A DNA stretch of 64,000 bases, taken from the NCBI GenBank assembly GCA_008933995.1, contig WARS01000011.1:10011516-10075515 (forward strand), in the 5' to 3' direction. This DNA is from Datnioides undecimradiatus. Taxonomy: Eukaryota; Chordata; Actinopteri; Lobotiformes; Datnioididae. The stretch's first letter is position 1, and the number at the start of each line of letters is the position of its first letter. The notes beneath the pieces were generated by a model. The model ran no database searches. It was not told the origin of the DNA and saw only the letters and a program-made list of their open reading frames with translations. The position numbers and the translations under genes were made by a program. Below are positions 24,561 through 37,073 of the stretch, piece by piece.

Positions 24561-27500
24561 AAAGCCTATTTTTATGTGACAGACAGAAATAGACATACAG
24601 AAATAGGAAGATGAAGGCCTGTGGTTGATGTTGATAGTGGCGTACCGTACGGACGTTCCTTAAACACTGCACTGTGAACTCATGAGAAACTTGCTTGAAA
24701 ATAAAGTTACAATTCCTGTTGCTTTCAAGTTATGTTATTGTACAAAACTGGAGTTATTTTCTACTTTTAATTTATTTATTTTTTCTTATGACAAAGAAGT
24801 AATTGGGTTATAGTTAGGCTTAAGGACTGTAATTTGGAAAGTGGCAGATTAATAAAAGTCCAAATCAACACAAACTGACATCTTTTAAAATACCTGACGT
24901 GTGTTTTGAATTACCATTGACACAAAACCTTCATCAACTTCTCTCTTTATAAACTATTTTTATTCAGCCTTTGTTGAGGTTCTAACATTGTGGGAGTAAT
25001 TGAAATATAGTAGGAAACAGTTTAACTGAGGGAATATTCATTCGATGTCATCTTGTGTTAAACAAGTGTGGCTTGTGATGCTCATTAATTTCTGCTTGCT
25101 CCACTTGCAGTGTTTGGGCTCTCTTTGCTGGCTCGGTGCCACAGCGTCTTCTGAAAGAGCCACTTCATCTCTGTCAGGGGCAGGTGGAAATTTGCTGCAC
25201 ACTTCTAATTGGACAAAGTGCCTTTCAAACTCTGAGCCATCACACACAGATCAGATTATCATACAGACCAGGTGTCAACAGAGGTTTTTCACCTCCCTCT
25301 TCCCCGCCTGCTCTCTTCTGCATCTTTTGGTCAACTTTCAGATTTTCCCGTGCGCTGCATCGCTCTTTTACTCCATGCCGCCTAGTGGCCCAAGGCATAG
25401 GAAGCCTTGTTTTTTCTGATAAATTACAAGAAAGTTCACTTGTTATTTTGACTTAGGCTTTTATTATATCCCGTAGAGCAACACTCTATTGTCTCAAACT
25501 GGGAGTGATGAAAATGATTTTACAGGGATTTAACAGATTGTGCCAAATGTGCTCGCTTCACACAGGTCTAACAGACCTGTCTAACACAGGTTTAAAGCAA
25601 TAGCTTGGTCAACTTTAGTCTCAAGTACAGAAAAATTTGCAAGAGCCAGAAGGAAAATGTGAGGCTGCAGGCTAGCTCACAGGGGGCTTTAAGGTCTGCA
25701 GTATAGCTCGGGGCCAGACCTCGCTGTGCTTGTAGAGGTAATCGGTGAGGTCTTCAGATCAATTCTTCATAAAACAGGTAAGCGGTGAGCAGAACTCGAG
25801 TGATGTTATTTTGTCTGTTTGAACTAGTTAAAGGCATAACTGCTGAATTTTCAATGAGCCCGGAAAGTGAAACAGATTTGTGTAACGTGATGTAAAGTTA
25901 GGATTGTCTAAATGTGAGAAGACAAAATACTTTTTCCGTTTTAATTTTACAGATTAATTACACAGAAAACAGTTTACACTGTAATCTGCAGGGCTTTTGT
26001 CAGTTCCAGGCCAGAACAGTACATAAAACTTCACATAAGAGACATGCTGAGTATGTGTATGCTGTTTGAGTCAGTGGCTCCCAACTATTACCGGTGCAGC
26101 AATAATGGGAAATATTTTGTTGTCTGTTGATGTGAAAAAGAGTGAGTCTGTAAACAGGAAGATTTGGCATAAAATTGAACCTTGAAGATGAGCCCAGGTA
26201 AAGTGTGCTGAATGCTGACAAATATGTATGTAAGAGGTTCAGAACAAGCTGAACAAATTACACTTAAAGTGTTGTTCTATTTTATTTTTTTCACTGTGAC
26301 CCAATATTTAGTCGGTCTATTTCAGTACCAGAGCTTGCACTAGGATCGAAAAGGATGAATGCCGTACAAACCAGATTTTTAAAAATTTTACTTTTAACCA
26401 CTTTGGTTGTGGAGTGGTGCTGCTCTGGTTCTAGTTGGCAGTGGATCGCTGATGTGAAAGCAAAACTTGGGAGGAATTAGTTTAGAAATTAAGTGGTAGA
26501 GCAGCAGTATCTCACTTTATCAATGTGTCCTTTGCTAGTGGAAACCAGTTGCTTGTAGTGATAAATACATTATCGCTACTCCTTTCACACATCAGGCAAA
26601 CATAGCAAAATTTTGGCATACTCGATTGCTTATCTTGTCGGCATGTCGTCAGCGCAGATGTATTACCCTGTGCTGATTTGATTCTGGGCAAAGGAAAGTG
26701 GACAGGAGAGATTGATGGTGGTGTCCCCAGTCAGACAGATAACACCTGATTCTGCCTGCAGGGGGTTGGTCTAGCTCACTCCTCCCCCTGCACCTCAGAT
26801 GCGTCGAAGGCTGTGCTGAGGAGGTGAACCGTTCCTTCACTCAATGCAAATTCAGGGCCACATTCAGAGATGATCCCAGGACGATTGAGCCAATGTGGCC
26901 CCGAGCACTCGGCACCACATGATCCATGCATCAGCCACACCTGGGAGAAACCCACACAGGCATGGGGGTCATTTGTTTAACACAGGTGCATCATGTATCT
27001 GAACGCACTCAAACACACACACGTGTCTCTGCACGCTTCAACAGACCCACACATGCCTGGTTGCACACATACACACGGATAGAGTGTAAGTGTTAATGAA
27101 ATGCTGTCTGCGCACGTGGTTTTATTTCGGAAGAATGTCTGCAGCGCTGCTACCTTTTGTTATGACCCGTTCTTTCTGTCACTTTTCTACTTATACAACT
27201 TTGGGAGTCTTGACAAAATTCACTAGAGAATATACTGTGATAAAATCTTACTTTAAAAATAACAAACACTGTTCAAAGTAGTGTGATGAGCTACATAAGA
27301 TAATTGCTGTTTTTCTGAATAACTGTTACTATGCCGCATCTGTATTTGATATCGGCAGATATTATAGCATTTCATTGTAAACACTTGCTTTCAAACCAAT
27401 GCTCTTAAGATCCAGTGATATATATGTACTCGATTGTTAGGCAATTGACAGAAAATTTGAAAACTGAGTAATATCATTTAATAGATAACAACTAAAAATT

Positions 27501-28089
27501 TTATTTATCTAATTTCTAATTTGAAGACCTCACTGTAGCCATTTGAAAAAACATGTAGTCTTTTTTCCCCCACTATGTCCTGATATTTAAAAAAAAAAAA
27601 TCAATTCAATGAAAAAGCAAAGGAAACATCAGCTAATAAAATATTCACTGGAAATACTCACAGGTTGCAGCTCTAGTATAATATATAATAAAACAAGAAT
27701 GCTCAATTGGCATCATGCTGATTTGTTTCCTGCTTTGGCTGCACCATACGGATACTGTGGACATTTTAGAAAAATACTGTGCTCTTTGCGCTTTAAAAGC
27801 TCCTCTGATCCTATTACATCATTTGTTATGATTTACCAAGCATCGGTAACATCTGAGTGTCTTATGATCCCCATGCATCAAAGTATGCTGCTGCATCCTC
27901 AAACAGACATACAGTGCAGCAAAACAAATTTTCTTTTTTTTAATTCAATAACAAGGTGTGCAGCACAGGTTCTCGGTGTGTGAAGCAGATGGTGAAAGGC
28001 TAGTGTATAATAGATCTCAATATTAACTGTAGCACATGCTGGGAGTGTTGGTGGATGGCACACAGCAGAGTAAAAGAGAAGCAATGACC
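24561..28089. other. Intron 1 segment, nothing definite
   Basis: No exon recognised. A CA-rich stretch lies near 27001-27075. CAGTGGCTCCCAACTATTA near 26072 faintly recalls a common fish transposon end but is too short to call. Confidence 0.5.
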
Positions 28090-28335
28090 TTCTGTCCCAT
28101 CATTTACCCCCTCGTGCCCCCCATACCGCTCTCAAATTACTTTGTTTTAGCCAATTAAAGCAGCCGGCTGAGCATCAAGCAGGCTGCCATTTTTCGCTCA
28201 CCTGGACCCATGTGACATTATCGCTCTGTCATCGGGAGAGATGGCCGTAAGTGGGAATCTCCGGCATGGCACCGTGCCACCTTAGACCCCACTGTGCTCA
28301 CTGAGATTAATGCAATGATTCTCCCTCCAACTTGC
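28090..28335. promoter_or_regulatory. Candidate conserved regulatory block C (NFI-like palindrome)
   Basis: A GC-balanced island in AT-rich intron. It contains CCAATTAAAG near 28151 and TGGCACCGTGCCA at 28267-28279, a palindrome with the TGGC-N5-GCCA spacing of a full NFI site. It is followed by GAGATTAATGC. Confidence 0.35.
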
Positions 28336-30779
28336 AAGAATCTCAGTCAGCTCTCTCACCTGTTCCCGGTGATAGCGCTGCACACAGCTCCTCACTGCGT
28401 GAACCGGTGAGCGAATGATTACGGCGGTTACAGCACGCTCCGAAGCAGACTACAGATACACATCGAGTGACATTTCCTGTATTACCTTCAGTACATAAAT
28501 GATCGGTTTCTAAATGTGCAAGGAATCTATTGTCCTTAAGTTGCCTTGTCACTGATCAAGATACCATATGCTGAGAAATGGCTCTTTGTCCAAATCCTTT
28601 AATGGCTCAATAATAGAAGAAAGGCGGTAGACACAACAATACCATGGCACGGGATGAGTGAAGGACCGGAGTGTGTGGTGTTTAACAGCCATACGAGCAC
28701 AGATTATGTGCTTGAAGGGGCTGAATTGAGTGCCAGCAGTGACAGTTGGGCTGGGAATTGAGTGTGCCTGGGACGTACGGCTTGACTCCGCTCGGAAACA
28801 CCACTGGGTCCAGGGCTCATCTCTGTAGTCCTCCGCCTCCCTCCTCCCATCGAGGCATTGTGGCCTGCCGTTTGCTCCGCTTCACCAGGGGAATGGACGG
28901 GCCCCTGCTCCCGCTTGATGAGCACTCACTAATGGCTGCTTCTTTGAATGCTGACGGGCCCGTTTGAGGAGTGTCTTTTACTTCCCTCCAGCTTGCCTTG
29001 GCTGGGCATTCGTCAGGCTGCCTGGCTTTGCTGTCCTGCCCACATGATGGTGCGCCAAGGGGCTGAAACGTCTGTCATTTGTTTTACTTTCAAATAAAAG
29101 TTGATGATTTACCAATAAAAAGTAAAAATAGTCTTTTGATGATGTCTGGAGGCATATGGAGACAGTGTTGCAATAGCGACGTTTTCAGCACTTTGTTAGA
29201 AATAACAAAAGAGATTGTCTTTTTTTTTTTTTAACTTTTTTGTGTCTCCTCTGATAAAGAATAGTGTGGCCATGGTTTTATGTTAAGTAACAAGTCCGTG
29301 TAGAAAGTGCCATAGATTAAAATATGGTTGAGAACAAGGCTACATTACATTAATGTTGACAAGCTTGTTTAACGTTGTTGTGAACCGTGCCAGTTCATGT
29401 AATGGCTCGCCAAAATGCGCTATGATGTCATGAGAGGAAGCAGAAACAATTAAACCCTCCTTGTTCATGTTTTATTTAAGAAAAGGTATTTTTACTGTTT
29501 GCCTGCACAAGAAGGGCTCCAGCAGCAGTCTTGAGGAGATGTATTCTTAACACAACTTTGAACTGGGAGGTCTGTAATAGCAAAAATAAGGAGCTGTGTT
29601 TGAAATAGGGCCCCCTGACAGTTTGCATACTTTTCACAGGCTGTTAGTCCTCTATAGTTCAGAAATATACACAAACCAAGTAAAAAGACAAGAGCATCTA
29701 CCGTAAGAGGAAAGGAAACCAAGTGCAGCCTTGAAAGTGAAGAGTAGGCTGGTAGTTTTATGCAGACAACAGCTGGTGTTGATGTGATGTTAACGCTTCA
29801 TGTGTACAGTTGCCTGGTTGCCTACCTTACTCGTTCCCTTGACCACTGCCCTGTCTTTTCACCCCAGATGGAGCCGTTGTTCCTGTTGCCCTCCTCCTCA
29901 CTTGCGCACCAGTTTCCAGCTTCTGGAGACTCTATTAGGAAGTTGGAGTTGTCCTTGGAAGTCTCCTCTCTATAACTTCTCCTGTCTTCGCACTCTCTGT
30001 ATCCCTCTCCCTCTCCCACTCTGTTTCACGTGCACTCCTTTTTTTCCCCCACTTGAAACTAGGGTGAAGGTCAGAAATGGCGAATTTGATATAAGAGCTG
30101 ACGTGCTTCTGTGGAGCACCTTGTCAACTCAAAACAATAGGTTTGCAGGAGCTGTTATGCCGAATAAAGAATGTTCGCATATTCCCAGAGAAATGTCCTC
30201 CGCCAGACATTCCCAAAAGAGATGAGAACATTTGTCTGCATACATTTTTACCGGTGCTGGCCCAGTAGAAAATGGAGGTTGAAGCAAAATGAATTAATTT
30301 TAACATGTGAGCAAATAAGTTATTTCACCTGGGAGATTGAAAAGTCACCCAATTTGCATGTTGGAACCTTTATCCTTGTGATATTTGATTTGGTCATTAA
30401 ATGCTCAAATGGTCTCCGCTGGTCCATCTTATTCAGCTTTGTACTGATGTAAATTTAAGCTCCTGTTCAGATCCCAACATATAATGTTACAGCTTTATTG
30501 GGCTGCACATAATGTCTGTGAAGAAGTAACAGATGTCAGGAGTTGCATAATGGCAAGAAAAAAAAGGAGCCGGCTGTGGTGTTGTACAGCGGTGTGATCA
30601 AACAGTTCAATTTGATTTGACCTCTTTGTCTCTGAGCTGCGTCTTGGTAGGAGCTTACAAAACAGAGTGTCGTCAAACAGGTCAGGATGAATGGACACAG
30701 TAGCCAGTCAAGTCCTAATATGCAACTCTCGTAAGAAAGTGTATTTTTTATGCTAATGAAACAGTCCATCTAATGAGGG

Positions 30780-31440
30780 CAGGGCAATAAATGGAGAAAG
30801 GTTTTTTAAGGCAATGACCATTTATTTTATTTCTGAGCACCATCCAGCGGTACTTTGTGAAGTCATAAAAAAAGACCTTTATTAGGAAAAGACTGAGTCA
30901 AAAATGGATTGATGGATGTTAATATGACTGCTTTATTCATTTCCATTGTCACAGATCTCTCACAAACCAGTTGTCACAGGCAGTTTCATCTCAAATTAAA
31001 TTCATTTGGATATGACATTTTAATTGGAACACTATTCCCATTAATTGAACAAATTAGAGAAAGTCTGCTGGGGGAAAGGTAATCTCTGGGAGAGATGATT
31101 TGGAAATCATAATTTCGAATTAAAAATCAGCTGCTCGGCTTTGTTTGTGTGACAGCCAGTTTGCGGCAGTGCGTACGGGCAGTGCTAGAGCTTGAGGTCT
31201 CGGCGGCACTCAGGGCTCACGTTGTCTTCATTAAAAGCGATTAAGGAATAGGTCAATTTAGTCTGCTTGGCTGGTTGGAGCAGTGCATTTCCTCCCATGA
31301 AATGTCTTTGTCTTCGTCTGCCCGGGCACCAATGGGCTCGGGCAGTCACTCGAGCAGCAAATATGATCCGTCACTATTTAAGCACGTTTACATGTCTGAG
31401 GTCTCAGTGAGTCATGGCAGTATAGTTTTAAATGTTTTTA
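30780..31440. promoter_or_regulatory. Candidate conserved regulatory block D
   Basis: About 650 bases of unique sequence with ATTAATTGAAC near 31040, TTCGAATTAAAAATC near 31113, a GCGATTAAGG near 31238 and an AATAGGTCA nuclear-receptor half site near 31243-31251. The half site is a weak match to the ROR element because its 5' extension is GGAAT, not A/T-only. Function is inferred from motif density only. Confidence 0.3.
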
Positions 31441-34400
31441 TTGCTGTGTGAATGTGGTGTGCGTGCACATGTGTTTGGGTTTTCATGCCTCTGTGCTCTG
31501 TTACAGCACGCATGCCGCCTGGCTGCTGATGAGTTGCTGTCTGATTAGCAATGAAAAGCGCTGTTCACCCTGCAGCTTGAACTACTGTGAGCAATTAATT
31601 ACGCCAATAAAAATCACCTTAAATGTGTGTGGTTGATTTCATAAACATATGTGGATACCGAAATGTTCCCCTGAATCAAACATGGTTTTTTGTGATGTTT
31701 CAGACCCTGTTTACCCTGTTGTTAATGAAAGCATTCAGGATTCACTGCTGCTTTCAGAAAACTTTAGGTGTCTTGTGTTTAAGTTTTTAGTTTCTCCACA
31801 GTAACTTTTGTTTGAAATACAGCATGTGATATGTGATTGTTGCCTTGCACAGAAGCAATTGACACTGGCTGAATACAAAATGTGTTGCAAATATTTCATT
31901 TCAAGGTGGCCACCTGTCAGTTTAGGTAGACTGGCAATATGGCCAGGAGAGAGAACCTGGTGCCAGGTGGAGCCAGGTGTAGATAAATGGTGCACATATG
32001 TCATCAGATTATAAAGGAAACTGTCTATTCATCGTACATATTCAGGACAAAATGTTTAATTCTAACAAATGATTGCAACATTATGTTGTATTGTTATGTA
32101 CATTGTTCTGCAGAATTGCAGATAATATTTACATGATAGACTGGATGTACTGCAAGTGTTACCAGTGTTTGTATTACAACTCTAGCAAAGAACATCTGAA
32201 ATTTCTCTTCATTGCGTTCTGGCTTATGCATATCACGTGGTTTCTCAGCTACCACACCGTTGTCTGTCAACAGACAGTACGAGTGTGAACTATGACGATG
32301 GAACTGGGTACTGAGGATAAACCTTGAAAATGAATCACACCACAGTTTTGAAACTCTTAAAATCAATAATATCTGTTTACAAATTGAAATAATTTTATAA
32401 TTTTCAAAAGCCCTGCCACTCTCTGTTAATCTATTGTGGAGAAAACCTTGGGAAATGTTTCCAAATTGAAACATCACTCGTGCCTCTGATATGAGTGAAC
32501 ACGCATATGAATGAAAAAAATAATATCTTGGCATGTCAGGATGTACGGTAGTGGTCATGCAAAGCAGTTCAGAGCCCTAATTGGAGCTCTCTATAGTAAA
32601 ATGTAGAGGGAAAGCAGAGGATAAGGTGTTAGGAGGGAAGAGAGAGAGCCAGACAGAGGGGGCTCCTAGATAGTGGGGCCAGGGGGAAAAGTTCCCCCAT
32701 GCTTGTCAGAGTTTGAGCAAGTTCAGAATTGATGGAGCCCACAGGCAGCACTGCTAATTTTAGTTGAAATCACCTAAGTGGTTTGGCTAATTTATCCAGG
32801 CTCCTCGGCCTCAGCCTGTGGTTTCTGGCTCTCCCCTGCCTCCCCCTCCCTCCCAGAAATATCCACAAAGCGTGAAGGTACCAGGAGGTGACAGTAGGAA
32901 CAGAAGGGTATTTTGTGCCCAGCTGATTTGCGGAGCACTGGGTGGTTTCAACCTGTGTCATACATTTGGATATTGTTTGACCCTTAACGACAGCCCAGGT
33001 TCAACCATCTATTCCATAAAATGATTTATACCACTCCGTATTTAATGGAAAAAATGAGAAATTACGTTTTAATTTCAAACCACGTGAAGACACATAGAAG
33101 CAATCACTGATTATGTCTGGTATCTCCTAATCATGTTCTATATTTTACATTTCCAATATTTCCCAATAGGTTAATGATGATATGAAGATTTAACTATCAC
33201 AGGAGGACAATCATATAAAATCTTTTACACAGAGAGGATGTTGCCAGCAAGTCTGATTTTGTGTAATGATGGTCTGCCAGCTGGATATGCGGAACATGTT
33301 GAAGCTTAACAAGCATCATTGCTGGCTTTTGATTGTTTAGTAACAAATCAGACGGTCCCTTCCTTTGTGTTGGATTCAAGATGAAACTCAAAGTTGTCAT
33401 GAAGGCACAGGGTCAGCGAAGATAAAATGAATATCTTGCGTTCCAGTAATTAAAATTCTGTTAGATTCGCTGCACAATCTTCTAGGCTAGAATTCAAACA
33501 GCAAGTTGTGGCTGAGTCTTGGATCCTGGATGTGACTGTTCAGGTTATTTTGTATGATTTTAGACCTTCATATGATGAAACCAGTGCAGGTTGTATAAAC
33601 AAGTGAAATATCAGGGTGACTGAAGTACATCAGAGCCGTCAGACACTGTGAGCTGCTTGGGTTTGAGTGTGAAGCAGCATGGTTATGCATGCCAAGATGT
33701 CGCTTATGTTTATCTGCTGCTTGACTCAAGAGTTTTTATGGAGTAATTAGTGTCATACTTGCTCAGTGGATTCTGTTCACTTAAAAAAAATCAATGAAAT
33801 TGCACCCTGTCCGTTATTAAGTGACAGCTCATAATAGAGAATTTAATGATGTTAAATTACTGCAAGTTTGTTTTTTAATTTAATGTCCAGTAACAACAAG
33901 GGATAACTTGTTGGGATATTTTTTCAACAAGAAACTTTTGTATTTAAAAAAACAAAACAAAACATGATCTCACCTGATGTGACTTCACAGAAAGTTATAA
34001 CAAGTTCAGTTCCTCATATAGTTTGTATTTGATACTGTCTATATTTGAGTTTCTAACCTAATCTTTTCTAAACAAGTATATGTGAAATATTATATTAGAA
34101 ACCTTCTAAGATGTTTAAACCCAGATTGTGTTAGCAGCATGAAAGAAACACTGAATTGCACACTAGGCATGTGCAGTCAACCATTCATGAATCAATCATT
34201 TTGAAAGAAAAGTGAAGCCGAAACCGGGAAGGCTAGGGGATGTGGCAGCTTTGGTGTAACGTTACCTTTGATGAAAAACACTCAAATTAATCTAATAAAA
34301 AAGCTTGCAGAGACATTATGAAAAGCCCTCCTGTTTTCTCAATATTTAATTTGCAGACAAATTAAATATTAATTGATTTCTGGTCTTTATAAAGAACAAG

Positions 34401-36112
34401 TTAACCCCAGGTTCATATTCATCACAAGGCAGAAAAAAAAAATATTGCACTGGGGCTGTCTTGTAATTTTTTTTTTTTTGCACAGGAGTTTTGGAGAATA
34501 TGGCATGTATGATTAGTTTGATTTATGTGTGATGATGTGCATTTTATCAACCGTAACTGAGATGGACAGAAGATGGATAAACTGAAGATGATAATGTTTC
34601 ATTGTTATAAAACCATTAAGCTGTAACTGCAGCTAAGGTAAATGTTTATTTCATTTCTTCCTTTTTCAAAAGTGATATCTGAATATAAACTATTTGTGTT
34701 TCCACACAGAGTGCAGCTTCTTGAAAAAATTATTTCAGAGCACTGAGCAAGGGGAGATGTTTGCAGGCTTGTGTGTGAGCCAGCAGTTTTTGGCAGATGA
34801 ATGTAGGGGTTTTATGTGCCAAGCACCTGGTCAAACTGCAAACAATGAGGGGCTTATGGATTCTCTTTATCCAACAACGACTGAGATGATACCTAGAATG
34901 TGAGAGCTCTTATGGGCCCTTTTAAGAAATGCTGATGCACAATAATGCTCAGCACTTCTGAATGCTGTGGAAATGTTTCCATGCTTTATATACACCATGT
35001 AGTTGGAACTCCACAAGCTACACACTTTTAACATATTAATGTATCTTATTCTAATGTGGAGCTTGTTTTTGCTCTACCATTTGCATTTTCTCTTTACCAT
35101 CTAAACAAAGAGCTATGCAGGTCTGCCAAGTTGACCAACACAAAGGTACAGCATCAACTCTCTTTGTGCAAAGATGTGAATGAGGACTATATAAAGAAAT
35201 AATGTGATCTGCTTAATGAGCCCATGAAATAGTTATGTTGAATTGAGGCAGCTTAGAAATATCTGCAGAACCGAGTTTCAGCGTGGAGGGTCTTGCTTGA
35301 GTCTTTAGCAGTGATCTAATAATGAGTTCCACAGATGGGTTTGTTGGCTGGAGCTCTGCTGAGTCCACCGTGTATGCGGTAGAGAGTGTCAAAGTGTCTC
35401 CTGTGCAGGATCATCTCCAGGTTTGGGGAATGGATGGTGTCTGCCAGACATGCTGGCAGTCAGTGGGCCTTCTCTCCTGCACTACCTTGGCTGGAGCTTA
35501 GCCAGGGTTAATTATAGGGGAGCTCCAGAGTCTTGTGTCACTAAGGATGGTCGACAGAATATTGTCATACTGCCATGTCCTATACAGAAAAGACAAGAGT
35601 AAGAGCACACCTGCTCAGCCAGAGTTTCTGCAGCATTTCTCTCTTCCACAGTCATCTCGCTCCAGGTCTGAACTGAACAGGTGCCAGGAGCCAAATGGCT
35701 GATAAAATGTGTATTTGGTGAATAAATGAGTAATAATACCTCAGTACACTGACTGTTAACTTAGATGAGTGTTTTTTGTTCACTATGGATGGATGTCATG
35801 AGACGATCTACAGGATTAGTATTAGGGTTGGTCCTTCCGTTAAACTGAGTGGATCTAAATGGTACTTTGCTGTTCTATACTGTGCTTTTAGTCACTTTCA
35901 CCAGGTAAAATGACAAACGTCATCGTTCGTATCAGCTGCGTCTAAATTATATTGATTCTGAGTACCTTGTTGTGTAAGGTATTCCACCAACTTGGCATTG
36001 CACTTTTACAACATTCATAGCCATCTTTTTTATTGCACGCATTTCTCCATCCGCAATGGCACCACAGTGTGATCTGGCTGCTGGCCACTTGAGATTGCAT
36101 CTGTTATGCTGG
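31441..36112. other. Intron 1 segment, nothing definite
   Basis: Contains the longest unrecognised open frame of the window, 154 codons at 32094-32558 on the minus strand. It lacks a recognisable domain and has composition like the intron, so I treat it as chance. No other structure was seen. Confidence 0.5.
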
Positions 36113-36140
36113 TAGTGGCTCAATTAGCCTTGAGCCACTA
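36113..36140. repeat. Inverted repeat: 11-bp perfect stem, 6-base loop
   Basis: TAGTGGCTCAA (36113-36123) and TTGAGCCACTA (36130-36140) are exact reverse complements around the loop TTAGCC. Two G:T pairs could extend the stem in RNA. It is too short for a microRNA precursor. Confidence 0.85.
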
Positions 36141-36220
36141 TTCTCAGGCAGTGGACTTCAGTGGTCTGGTAAGCTCACTTTTTTCTAACTCCACCTTTCA
36201 GACTACTTTCTACTTTCAGG

Positions 36221-36254
36221 CTTGTAGTCTTTAAGTATTTAAGACTTGTAGTCT
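36221..36254. repeat. Local direct repeat
   Basis: CTTGTAGTCTTT occurs twice about 22 bases apart, separated by AAGTATTTAAGA. It lies between two perfect inverted repeats. Confidence 0.7.
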
Positions 36255-36470
36255 TTTAGTAGCTTTAACTGTCATTGACTCAAGTGACATCACTTGAGGC
36301 AATCTATCAGACTTTGAGCTGCTCCCTCAGGAGCCACAAAAGGCTTTATGCAACTTTTTCACATATGCAGTAGTACTCCCAAAGACCTGTAAACAGACTT
36401 TGATGTGTAAAATCAGTGGAGTGGAGTGGAGTTTGCCTTTAAGCCCAAGTGAAACTGCAGCTGTGTGCCA

Positions 36471-36496
36471 AACAGGCAGCTGATTGGCTGCCTGTT
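36471..36496. repeat. Inverted repeat: 10-bp perfect stem, 6-base loop
   Basis: AACAGGCAGC (36471-36480) and GCTGCCTGTT (36487-36496) are exact reverse complements around TGATTG. It is the second such hairpin within 400 bases. Confidence 0.85.
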
Positions 36497-37053
36497 ACTT
36501 CCTCTGTTCATGGTATTGGGATCAGGATCATTTTAACTTTTACTTTTACAAACTTTTAATTTTTACACAAAAGCAAGAAGGGCTCCATGTATCTTCTTAT
36601 ATTTACACACTGGTATTTTTTAAGGAAGCAACAATTTTAGCAGGCACTTCTGGTGACTGATGTCCATCAGTTTGTCAGTTCATCTACCTCTTTCAATAGA
36701 AAAGTATATTGACAATTGCTGAGAAGATTTTGTAAGATCGTAAATTCGGTACCTGTGATCATCAGAGAATAGTGTCTAATTTCTGGTGGTTGACCTTTAG
36801 TACAGCCCTGTTGAATTGTCAAAACCTTGACATCTTTTTGAGTAATATTCTCAGAAACAGACACACACACACAGAAATAATATTCAAAATATCCACTTAA
36901 ATTAAAAAAAATATGAAAAAATTTAGTCAAACACAGATCAGTGCAATCATGAGCTCAAATATGTGTAAAGCTATTGTCTGTCTAATGTCAAAACAAAATA
37001 GTTAAATTTTTTTGTCTCTAGACCCACAGCATCGAACACAGCCCTTGACTTGT

Positions 37054-37073
37054 AAAAAAAAAAAAAAAAAAAA
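37054..37073. repeat. Poly(A) tract, 20 bases
   Basis: An uninterrupted A run in intron 1. The upstream 200 bases show no gene-like or SINE-like structure. Confidence 0.95.

Noticed and set aside
26072-26090. CAGTGGCTCCCAACT resembling a common fish transposon terminus
   Set aside because: Only about 15 bases resemble the known end, and no partner terminus or body was seen.
32094-32558. 154-codon open frame on the minus strand
   Set aside because: It is the longest unrecognised frame but has no domain, signal peptide or splice context, and its length is within chance for 64 kb of AT-rich DNA.
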